Part shown: positions 34,728 through 41,454 of the stretch, in pieces | How positions within the stretch are numbered: position 1 is the first letter of the stretch | Layout: each line of letters begins with the position of its first letter | Source: MGBC120314 sp051880495 | Lineage (GTDB): Bacteria; Bacillota; Clostridia; Lachnospirales; Lachnospiraceae | Assembly (NCBI GenBank): GCA_051880495.1 | Contig: JBJEOB010000163.1 | Coordinates: forward strand, 1 to 64,000 | Length of the DNA: 64,000 bases | Reading direction: 5' to 3' | Translations under genes and position numbers: made by a program | The notes under the pieces: model-generated | Database searches by the model: none | The model's input: only the letters and a program-made list of their open reading frames with translations | What the model was told of the DNA's origin: nothing

Positions 34728-35903
34728 ATGATTTGTGAAAAATGTGGAACTCAGTTTAGTGAAGGACGTAACTGCCCCAACTGCAATGCCCTTGCAATCT
34801 ATGTAAATGAAGACGATTACAAAAGCAGACAGCAGGAATGGGAAGCGGAAAATGCTCCCAAGGAAGAAAACACTAAACAAAAGCGCAAACTTAATATTCA
34901 TATTGATCCTGTAATCATAAAGAAAATTGGTATTGTAGTGGCTGTTGTATGTGTGATTGCAACAGCCATTATTTGGATTACAGGAAGAGTAAAAAATGCC
35001 ATTCATCAGGGTCAGTACAGGCTTATTTATGATAACGGAACACTGATTGATTCGGGAGAACGCTCATTTGATGTCTATTCGGCAGAAGATGCGATTTTTT
35101 CTACATCCGGCAATTTTATATACCATAATGATTTTACACAGTACCAATATAATGGTGAAATTACGGACAAATATATCAGTCCCAAGGGAAATGCAGCAGC
35201 AATAGTAACAATATCGGGAACTGAGGAAGCAGTGTATTCTCTGTATTATGCTGATAAAACCGACAGTGCTCTTGTATGTGAGGGACCACAGGCAGTAAAA
35301 GTTATCGAAGTGACCGATGACGGCTGTATTTATTTTGAAAAATCGGAAATGGGTGCATATGAAATCGTCCTTGCAACATCGGTATATCGATATGATGGCG
35401 AAAAGACGACACTCATTGCTGATAATGTTACAAGAAGCACGCCGTGTGAAAATGAACACGAATTCATTTACTATGATAAGGACATGCTGGTTTATTTGTA
35501 TCAGGACGGTAAAAGCAAAATCCTCGGCGAAGAAAATGGTAATGAGTATATCTGTACCGGAACCGGCAAAATATATTATCTTACGCTGAACGGTATTTTG
35601 TACGAAGATGGGAAAATAGCTTCCATTGACAGAAACATTGTCCCGGGAAGTCTCATGCCGGTTGCCAATTCTGATAAGGTTGTTTATTCAAGAGACGGTA
35701 TGTTATTCGTTTACGGGGGAAATTTCAAAAATCCGGTTAAGCTGCTTGATACTTACGATGCATTTGACGGTAAATGCAATGTCGTTGAGAAGAGCGGGAA
35801 AATATACTATGCATATAATAATGTGTTATATACATGCAGTAAAAACGGCAAAAAAATAACAACAAAGGATGGAATTAAGGCGGTATATCTTAATTTTAAA
35901 TAG
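34728..35903 (+). CDS. Membrane protein with N-terminal zinc ribbon and extracytoplasmic domain
   Basis: 391-residue protein of unknown function. Residues 1-20 form a zinc ribbon (ICEKCGTQF and RNCPNCNAL). A charged linker follows, then one membrane helix at about 63-85 (IVVAVVCVIATAIIWI). The remaining 300 residues are outside and rich in short beta-strand repeats with conserved Tyr/Gly/Asp (YRYDGEK, YLYQDGKS, LYEDGK, VLYTCSKNGK), like a DUF5050-type beta-propeller. This architecture is frequent in Clostridia membrane sensors. It starts 30 nt after glyS. Ligand unknown. Confidence 0.7.
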   Translation: MICEKCGTQFSEGRNCPNCNALAIYVNEDDYKSRQQEWEAENAPKEENTKQKRKLNIHIDPVIIKKIGIVVAVVCVIATAIIWITGRVKNAIHQGQYRLIYDNGTLIDSGERSFDVYSAEDAIFSTSGNFIYHNDFTQYQYNGEITDKYISPKGNAAAIVTISGTEEAVYSLYYADKTDSALVCEGPQAVKVIEVTDDGCIYFEKSEMGAYEIVLATSVYRYDGEKTTLIADNVTRSTPCENEHEFIYYDKDMLVYLYQDGKSKILGEENGNEYICTGTGKIYYLTLNGILYEDGKIASIDRNIVPGSLMPVANSDKVVYSRDGMLFVYGGNFKNPVKLLDTYDAFDGKCNVVEKSGKIYYAYNNVLYTCSKNGKKITTKDGIKAVYLNFK

Positions 35904-35918
35904 AGTATAAATAGTATT

Positions 35919-35960
35919 AAAGCTGTTTTTGGCGCATATTATGTGCCGAAGGCAGCTTTT
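35919..35960 (+). terminator. Terminator before ppdK
   Basis: Outer stem AAAGCTG/CAGCTTT with an inner GGCGCAT/ATGTGCC hairpin, then seven T. Confidence 0.85.
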
Positions 35961-35995
35961 TTTATAATAGGAAATTCCGATGAAATTGCACTTTT

Positions 35996-36009
35996 TGAAA
36001 GCGCTTACA
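35996..36009. promoter_or_regulatory. cre site (CcpA binding) upstream of ppdK
   Basis: TGAAAGCGCTTACA matches the Gram-positive cre consensus TGWAARCGYTWNCW at every position. It lies about 120 nt before the ppdK start and upstream of a TATAAT box at 36074-36079, so carbon catabolite control of ppdK is predicted. Confidence 0.75.
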
Positions 36010-36129
36010 GAAAAATTGTTAAATTTTGTACAATTTCACGGAAAATAATTGTAGACGTAATTTGAAAATATTGTTATAATATTAACGAAATAAAAGATAC
36101 GGATATTAAAATTTGGAGGTATATATTAA

Positions 36130-38766
36130 ATGGCAAAGAAGTATTGTTACTTGTTCAGCGAGGGTAATGCAAGTATGAGAGAGCTCCTGGGTGGTAAGGG
36201 AGCCAACCTGGCAGAAATGACCAACATCGGTCTTCCTGTTCCACAGGGATTTACGATTACGACAGAGGCTTGTACACAGTATTATGAAGACGGCAAGCAG
36301 ATTAATGATGACATTATGGCGGAAATTATGGACTATGTTGCCAAGATGGAAGAAATAAACGGTAAGAAGTTCGGTGACCTTAAGAATCCGTTACTTGTTT
36401 CGGTTCGTTCAGGTGCCAGAGCATCAATGCCTGGTATGATGGATACAATCCTTAACCTGGGTCTTAACGATGAAGTAGTTGAAGCGATGATTGCAGGTAA
36501 TCCTGACCCAAAGTTTGAGCGTTTTGTATATGATTCTTACAGAAGATTTATTCAGATGTTCTCGGATGTAGTTATGGAAGTCGGTAAGAAGTATTTTGAA
36601 GAGCTTATCGACAAGATGAAGAAAGCTAAGGGTGTTGAGTTTGATGTCGAACTTACGGCAGCAGACCTTAAGGAACTGGCAGAACAGTTTAAGGCTGAAT
36701 ACAAGAACCAGCTGGGTGAAGATTTCCCATCGGACCCTGTTACACAGCTTAAGGAAGCAATTCGTGCGGTATTCCGTTCGTGGGATAATCCACGTGCAAA
36801 TGTATACCGCCGTGATAACGATATTCCATACAGCTGGGGTACTGCGGTTAACGTAATGCCGATGGTATTTGGTAACCTTAATAATGAATCCGGTACAGGT
36901 GTTGCATTTACACGTGACCCGGCAACCGGCGAGAAGAAGCTTATGGGTGAGTTCCTTGTCAATGCCCAGGGTGAGGACGTTGTTGCAGGTGTCCGCACAC
37001 CGATGCCGATTGCACAGATGGCAGAACAGTTCCCTGAAGCATATGAAGAATTCGTTGCAGTTTGTGACAAACTTGAAGCTCATTATCATGATATGCAGGA
37101 TATGGAGTTTACAGTTGAAAATAAGAAGCTTTACATGTTACAGTGCCGTAATGGTAAGAGAACAGCTCAGGCAGCTTTAAAGATTGCCTGTGACCTTGTT
37201 GATGAGGGAATGAAGACCGAGCAGGAAGCAGTAGCAATGATTGATCCTCGTAACCTTGACACATTATTACATCCACAGTTTGACCAGGCTGCATTAAAGG
37301 CTGCAAAGCCTCTTGGAAAGGGACTTGGTGCTTCTCCGGGTGCTGCATGCGGTAAGGTTGTATTTACGGCAGATGATGCGGAAAACTGGGTAGCCAGAGG
37401 TGAGAAGGTAGTTCTTGTTCGTCTTGAAACATCTCCTGAGGATATCACAGGTATGAAGGCTGCACAGGGTATCTTAACAGTTCGTGGCGGTATGACATCA
37501 CATGCAGCCGTAGTTGCCCGTGGTATGGGTACATGCTGCGTATCAGGCTGTGGTGACATCGCAATGGATGAAGAAAACAAGAAATTTACATTAGCAGGTG
37601 AAACATTTGTTGAAGGAGATTATATCTCAATCGACGGTACAACAGGTAATATTTATAAAGGAGCCATTAAGACGGTTGATGCCCAGATTGTAGGCGAGTT
37701 TGGCCGTGTAATGGCATGGGCAGATAAATACCGCAAGCTTGGCGTGCGTACCAATGCTGACACTCCAAAGGATGCTAAAAAGGCACGCGAACTTGGCGCA
37801 GAAGGTATCGGTCTTTGCCGTACAGAGCATATGTTCTTTGAGGAAGACAGAATTGCAGCATTCCGTGAAATGATTTGTTCAGATACTGTTGAGGAAAGAG
37901 AAGCAGCACTTGAGAAGATTCTCCCATTCCAGCAGAACGACTTCGAACAGCTTTATGAAGCTTTAGAGGGATGTCCTGTTACTATCCGTTTCCTTGATCC
38001 GCCTCTTCATGAGTTTGTTCCGACAGAGGAAGCAGACATTGAGAAGTTAGCTAAGGCTCAGGGCAAGTCAGTTGAAACAATTAAGACGATTATTGCAGGC
38101 CTCCACGAATTCAACCCGATGATGGGTCACAGAGGATGCCGTCTTGCCGTAACATATCCGGAAATCGCAAAGATGCAGACAAAGGCTGTTATCCGTGCGG
38201 CAATTAATGTTCAGAAAAAGCATGCTGACTGGACGGTTAAGCCTGAAATTATGATTCCGCTTATCTGTGATATCAAGGAGTTAAAGTTTGTAAAGAAGAT
38301 TGTTGTTGAAACTGCGGATGCAGAAATCGCAGCAGCAGGTGTTAAATTAGATTATCAGGTTGGTACAATGATTGAAATTCCTCGTGCAGCACTTACAGCT
38401 GATGAGATTGCCAAGGAAGCTGATTTCTTCTGCTTCGGTACAAACGACCTGACACAGATGACATACGGTTTCTCACGTGATGATGCCGGCAAGTTCTTAA
38501 ATGCTTACTACGACACAAAGATTTTTGAGAACGATCCTTTTGCTAAGTTAGACCGTACAGGTGTAGGCAAGCTTATGGAAATGTCAATCAAGCTTGGCAA
38601 GCCTGAAAATCCTAACCTTCATGTTGGTATCTGCGGTGAGCACGGCGGCGATCCTTCTTCTGTTGAGTTCTGTCACCAGATTGGTCTAGACTACGTAAGC
38701 TGTTCACCATTCCGTGTACCAATCGCAAGACTCGCAGCAGCGCAGGCCGCAATAGCACAAAAATAG
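36130..38766 (+). CDS. ppdK: Pyruvate, phosphate dikinase
   Basis: 878-residue enzyme that interconverts pyruvate, ATP and phosphate with phosphoenolpyruvate, AMP and pyrophosphate. The N-terminal nucleotide domain has LGGKGANLAEM and VRSGARASMPGMMDT; the phosphocarrier His is H458 in GGMTSHAAVVARG; the C-terminal PEP/pyruvate barrel has LCRTEHMFF, FGTNDLTQMT and the acid-base Cys C835 in GICGEHGGD. Length and motifs are typical. The start follows GGAGGT. A perfect cre site upstream suggests CcpA control. The terminator after this gene is duplicated 1.7 kb downstream, beyond a toxin-antitoxin pair. Confidence 0.97.
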   Translation: MAKKYCYLFSEGNASMRELLGGKGANLAEMTNIGLPVPQGFTITTEACTQYYEDGKQINDDIMAEIMDYVAKMEEINGKKFGDLKNPLLVSVRSGARASMPGMMDTILNLGLNDEVVEAMIAGNPDPKFERFVYDSYRRFIQMFSDVVMEVGKKYFEELIDKMKKAKGVEFDVELTAADLKELAEQFKAEYKNQLGEDFPSDPVTQLKEAIRAVFRSWDNPRANVYRRDNDIPYSWGTAVNVMPMVFGNLNNESGTGVAFTRDPATGEKKLMGEFLVNAQGEDVVAGVRTPMPIAQMAEQFPEAYEEFVAVCDKLEAHYHDMQDMEFTVENKKLYMLQCRNGKRTAQAALKIACDLVDEGMKTEQEAVAMIDPRNLDTLLHPQFDQAALKAAKPLGKGLGASPGAACGKVVFTADDAENWVARGEKVVLVRLETSPEDITGMKAAQGILTVRGGMTSHAAVVARGMGTCCVSGCGDIAMDEENKKFTLAGETFVEGDYISIDGTTGNIYKGAIKTVDAQIVGEFGRVMAWADKYRKLGVRTNADTPKDAKKARELGAEGIGLCRTEHMFFEEDRIAAFREMICSDTVEEREAALEKILPFQQNDFEQLYEALEGCPVTIRFLDPPLHEFVPTEEADIEKLAKAQGKSVETIKTIIAGLHEFNPMMGHRGCRLAVTYPEIAKMQTKAVIRAAINVQKKHADWTVKPEIMIPLICDIKELKFVKKIVVETADAEIAAAGVKLDYQVGTMIEIPRAALTADEIAKEADFFCFGTNDLTQMTYGFSRDDAGKFLNAYYDTKIFENDPFAKLDRTGVGKLMEMSIKLGKPENPNLHVGICGEHGGDPSSVEFCHQIGLDYVSCSPFRVPIARLAAAQAAIAQK

Positions 38767-38799
38767 GCGAAAATTCTATTAAGTAAAATAGAGTTTATA

Positions 38800-38860
38800 C
38801 AGTAAATAATATGAGCCCCATAACTTGTAGAAATGCAGGTTGTGGGGCTTTTTTAGTGCG
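38800..38860 (+). repeat. Direct repeat copy 1 (ppdK terminator region)
   Basis: 61-bp unit, 60 of 61 identical to 40538-40598, the only change being C38848 to A40586. Weaker similarity extends outward on both sides. The two copies bracket the AbiE genes. Confidence 0.9.
38814..38854 (+). terminator. ppdK terminator
   Basis: AGCCCCATAAC pairs with GTTGTGGGGCT (with a central mismatch), then a run of T. Part of direct repeat copy 1. Confidence 0.88.
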
Positions 38861-38921
38861 TTTTTTTGATATGTACGCTCAGGTAATGCATATAGATGTG
38901 ATAAGTGAATAATAATAATCT

Positions 38922-38949
38922 TTGACAAAATAAGAATTGATGATATAAT
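38922..38949 (+). promoter_or_regulatory. abiE promoter
   Basis: TTGACA, 16-nt spacer, TATAAT, 40 nt before the AbiEi start: near-consensus. Confidence 0.8.
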
Positions 38950-38989
38950 AAAATAGAAATTAAGCGTTTCAGATTTGTGAGGTGATGTT

Positions 38990-39607
38990 ATGTTGTATGA
39001 TTATATTATCGCCAATTACGATAAAGATGAGCCAATATTCTTATCAGAACTTCCTGGGAATTCTAAAGACTATGTACGACAAGAGATGAAACAGCTTGTT
39101 GATGATGGAAAAGTAGTACGCTTATATAATGGTGTATATTATTTAGCATATACTACAATTCTTGGAACGAAGGGTAGAGTCTCTGTTGATAAATTTTTGA
39201 AAAAGAAGTATATAGCACCGAATGGAGCAATTTCAGGTTATATTACGGGAATACAGTTAGCGAATATGTATGGATTTACAACACAGAATCCAGCATGTAT
39301 TGAAGTGTGTTCAAATGAAGCTACTACAAAGCAGCGAAAAGTAGATATAGATGGAAGAAGGGTTATTGTGTATAAGCCAGTTACTGAAATAACAGAAGAG
39401 AATATAACTACCTTACAGTTCCTGGATTTAATGTCATCAATTGATAAGTACAGTGAATTGACTGGAGATTTATTGATAGATAAGCTTAAGCAGTTTGTAA
39501 AGGAAGTTAATGTAGATTTTGAACAGGTTAAAGAGTACATTTCATTATTCCCTGATAGGGTTTATAGAAATATTTATCAAGGAGGATTAATGAATGAGTT
39601 GGTATAA
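38990..39607 (+). CDS. abiEi: AbiEi-type antitoxin (type IV toxin-antitoxin)
   Basis: 205-residue antitoxin and autorepressor. The N-terminal winged helix-turn-helix is visible (FLSELPGNSKDYVRQEMKQL then VVRLYNGVYYL), and the C-terminal domain follows the AbiEi/DUF6088 pattern GAISGYITGIQLANMYG. In type IV systems it counters the toxin without binding it and represses the promoter. The start has GAGGTGATG upstream. The stop overlaps the start of AbiEii by 14 nt. Codon use is AT-richer than the neighbours, and the pair lies between duplicated ppdK terminators, both signs of transfer. Confidence 0.85.
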   Translation: MLYDYIIANYDKDEPIFLSELPGNSKDYVRQEMKQLVDDGKVVRLYNGVYYLAYTTILGTKGRVSVDKFLKKKYIAPNGAISGYITGIQLANMYGFTTQNPACIEVCSNEATTKQRKVDIDGRRVIVYKPVTEITEENITTLQFLDLMSSIDKYSELTGDLLIDKLKQFVKEVNVDFEQVKEYISLFPDRVYRNIYQGGLMNELV

Positions 39608-40502
39608 AGAGTATCGTAGTCAGTGGAAAGAAATAATTGAGACTGTAGCCAGAGAATTAGGAAGAACGGAACTAATGGTTGAGAAGGATACGATCCAATC
39701 CATGTTCCTGTTAGAACTCTCTAAATCAGAACTTCCTTTTGTATTCAAAGGTGGAACTTCTTTATCTAAGGCATACAATTTAATAGATCGTTTTTCTGAG
39801 GATATTGATCTTTCTATGAATAGAAAGCCTACAGAAGGCGAGCGAAAGACATCAAAGGAGTTGATAGTCAGTATTGCTGATTCTTTAGGAATGACTCTGA
39901 TGAATCCTGATAAGATTCGATCAAGACATGATTATAATATGTATGTATTTACATATGAATCATTGTTTGCACAAATGCCCATGGAAATTATTATTGAGAC
40001 CAGTTACTACCAGACAGTATATCCTGTAGAGAAACATGAGGTTGGTAGTTTTGTTGGAAAATTCTGTGGAGAGCATGGAATTACACTTCCTATTCCGTTT
40101 GAGGCTACGACTGTCGTAATGAATGTTCAATCACTAAAGAGAACTTTTGTAGATAAGATATTTGCAATCTGTGATTACAGAATACAAGATATGCAGGATA
40201 GGGATTCAAGGCATCTTTATGATATATGCAAGCTACTTAGTAAAATTGAATTGAATGATGAACTGGACGCATTGATCGATGATGTTAGAGATGACAGAAT
40301 GTTTTCAAAGAATAATCCATCTGCACAGCTTGAGTATAATATTCCAGATATGCTAAAGGAGATAATTCAGAGTCGTTTTTATGAATCTGATTATAGAAAT
40401 ATCACACAAAAATTGCTGTATGAAGATATTGATTATGATTATGCAGTAGATAACGGAATTGCAGTTGTAGCTAGGTCAGATATATTTGAGTATAAGAAAT
40501 AG
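39594..40502 (+). CDS. abiEii: AbiEii-type nucleotidyltransferase toxin
   Basis: 302-residue toxin of the AbiEii/AbiGii (DUF1814) family. The nucleotidyltransferase core is FVFKGGTSLSKAYNL followed by RFSEDIDLSM, with the GGTSLSK glycines and the two Asp for magnesium; a C-terminal helical domain has the conserved KIFAICDYR and RDSRHLYDICKLL. Relatives block translation by adding nucleotides to tRNA and give phage abortive infection. It overlaps the upstream antitoxin gene by 14 nt. The second copy of the ppdK terminator follows directly after the stop. Confidence 0.88.
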   Translation: MSWYKEYRSQWKEIIETVARELGRTELMVEKDTIQSMFLLELSKSELPFVFKGGTSLSKAYNLIDRFSEDIDLSMNRKPTEGERKTSKELIVSIADSLGMTLMNPDKIRSRHDYNMYVFTYESLFAQMPMEIIIETSYYQTVYPVEKHEVGSFVGKFCGEHGITLPIPFEATTVVMNVQSLKRTFVDKIFAICDYRIQDMQDRDSRHLYDICKLLSKIELNDELDALIDDVRDDRMFSKNNPSAQLEYNIPDMLKEIIQSRFYESDYRNITQKLLYEDIDYDYAVDNGIAVVARSDIFEYKK

Positions 40503-40537
40503 TAGACAAAAACCTTTTGAGTAAAACAAAATTTATT

Positions 40538-40598
40538 CAGTAAATAATATGAGCCCCATAACTTGTAGAAATGCAGGTTGTGGGGATTTTTTAGTGCG
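40538..40598 (+). repeat. Direct repeat copy 2 (duplicated ppdK terminator)
   Basis: 60 of 61 bases identical to 38800-38860. It still forms the CCCCATAAC/GTTGTGGGG hairpin with a T-run, so it also terminates abiEii. Confidence 0.9.
40553..40592 (+). terminator. Terminator after abiEii (copy of the ppdK terminator)
   Basis: CCCCATAAC/GTTGTGGGG hairpin followed by six T; the outermost G-C pair of the ppdK version is lost by C to A. Confidence 0.75.
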
Positions 40599-40641
40599 CT
40601 TCTTCGATTCGTACCAATAGGGATAATAAAGTAAGTTTGCT

Positions 40642-40672
40642 AGGCAGTGAAAATGTATTCGCTGCCTTTTTT
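40642..40672 (+). terminator. Leader terminator before ArdC fragment
   Basis: AGGCAGTGAA pairs with TTCGCTGCCT (one G-U) then six T. Such hairpins precede accessory genes in clostridial conjugative elements (general knowledge). Confidence 0.75.
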
Positions 40673-40702
40673 GCGTTCAAAATTAAAGAGGAGGAAATAA
40701 AT

Positions 40703-40909
40703 GTGAGTGTACATGAAATTATTACAGACCGTGTTGTAGCTAGAATTGAAGAGGCGATTAAAACAGGAAAGAGATTTAGATGGTGTAAGCCATTTACTGG
40801 TGGTGTAAAGCAGGCAATCTCATATATGTCAGGATTACCTTATCGTGGAGTGAATCGACTCTTATTGGAGCCAGGATGCTATATTACATACAAGAATCTT
40901 AATCTATAA
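40703..40909 (+). pseudogene. ArdC-like antirestriction protein, N-terminal fragment
   Basis: 68 residues remain of the ArdC-like single-strand-DNA-binding domain (PF08401 type): the pattern VHEIITDRVVARIEEAI, then RFRWCKPFTGG, SGLPYRGVNRLLL and PGCYITYKNLNL. Full domains are about 120-130 residues and are usually fused to a peptidase-like part, so this is cut short. The GTG start at 40703 follows GAGGAGG at 7-nt spacing. Antirestriction genes belong to conjugative elements; this is probably a remnant of one that also brought AbiE. Confidence 0.65.
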
Positions 40910-40977
40910 AATAATATATTAACGAAGAAACCTATAGATAAGCTGATGATGGCTATAAAAAGTTCCGTTGTAAGCAT
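40879..40977 (-). CDS. Tiny hydrophobic membrane ORF (32 residues)
   Basis: Minus-strand frame of 32 codons, too short for usual gene calls. It begins MLTTELFIAIISLSIGFFVN, one membrane helix, and ends in a basic FYRLRFLYVI tail. A perfect GAGGAGG (40987-40994 complement) lies 9 nt upstream, and TTGTCA-16-TATTAT is visible further upstream on the minus strand. It overlaps the end of the ArdC fragment by 31 nt. The form recalls small membrane toxins of type I systems, but there is no recognised family match. It may be a small membrane protein or a chance frame. Confidence 0.4.
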   Translation of the reverse strand: MLTTELFIAIISLSIGFFVNILFYRLRFLYVI

Positions 40978-41023
40978 AAGCACAAACCTCCTCGTAAGAT
41001 TTATAATATTTTTATAAAATATG

Positions 41024-41052
41024 TTGACAAAATAAGTTAGTTATATTAAACT
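41024..41052 (+). promoter_or_regulatory. feoA promoter
   Basis: TTGACA, 17-nt spacer, TAAACT. A partial palindrome GTTAGTTATATTAAAC (41036-41051) lies over the spacer and -10. Confidence 0.65.
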
Positions 41053-41060
41053 CTTATATG

Positions 41061-41080
41061 TAGTTAGCAACAACTAACTA
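41061..41080. promoter_or_regulatory. DtxR-like operator at feoA
   Basis: TAGTTAG, 6 nt, CTAACTA: perfect 7-bp arms just downstream of the feoA -10. The half-site matches GTTAG/CTAAC boxes bound by DtxR/IdeR-type iron repressors (general knowledge); the actual regulator is not in the window. Confidence 0.6.
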
Positions 41081-41114
41081 AAACATAGTGTTTATGGAAA
41101 GGTATGGTAAACAT

Positions 41115-41327
41115 ATGAATTTAGCAGATGCAAAAATTGGAGAGGAATATATCGTGAAAGATATTACGAGCGGAGATGAAGAACTTAAGTCTTTCATGTT
41201 TTCACTGGGATGTTATAGTGGGGAACCGATTACTGTAATTTCTCACATTAAAGGTGGCTGTGTTGTTTCTATCAAGGATGCCAGATATAACATTGATACT
41301 GATTTAGCGAAGGCTATTTCAATATAA
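41115..41327 (+). CDS. feoA: Ferrous iron transport protein A
   Basis: 70-residue SH3-like cytosolic protein that supports the FeoB channel. It has the usual start NLADAKIGEEYIVKDI, the central SLGCYSGEPITVIS turn, and the GGCVVSIKDARYNID strand. The ATG at 41115 begins this domain; the frame extends to 41088 with no homology. GGAAAGG is 12 nt upstream, somewhat far. Iron-type palindromes overlie its promoter, and a terminator separates it from feoB, which has its own palindrome. Confidence 0.9.
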   Translation: MNLADAKIGEEYIVKDITSGDEELKSFMFSLGCYSGEPITVISHIKGGCVVSIKDARYNIDTDLAKAISI

Positions 41328-41360
41328 GATAGAGAAATTGCAACGCAATATACTATCAAA

Positions 41361-41387
41361 AAAATAGTGATTGTATCACTATTTTTT
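41361..41387 (+). terminator. feoA terminator
   Basis: Perfect 11-bp stem AAAATAGTGAT/ATCACTATTTT with a 3-nt loop and T tail. Confidence 0.85.
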
Positions 41388-41397
41388 ATAATTGCAG

Positions 41398-41413
41398 GTT
41401 AGTTATAACTAAC
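41398..41413. promoter_or_regulatory. DtxR-like operator before feoB
   Basis: GTTAGTTATAACTAAC: a perfect 16-bp palindrome, 42 nt before the feoB start. It shares GTTAG/CTAAC with the feoA box and 13 of 16 bases with 41036-41051. Confidence 0.65.
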
Positions 41414-41454
41414 ATTAGTTCTTTGAAACAAAGCATATCAAAGGAGGATTCACT

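Noticed and set aside
36424..37089. 221-codon minus-strand frame inside ppdK
   Set aside because: Antisense shadow of a strongly conserved coding sequence, with no ribosome binding site and Cys/His-rich nonsense composition.
38811..38912. Short reading frames starting MSPITCRNAGCG in both terminator repeats, with synonymous-looking third-base changes
   Set aside because: No ribosome binding site; the sequence is explained by a terminator hairpin; three T-to-C changes are too few to show coding.
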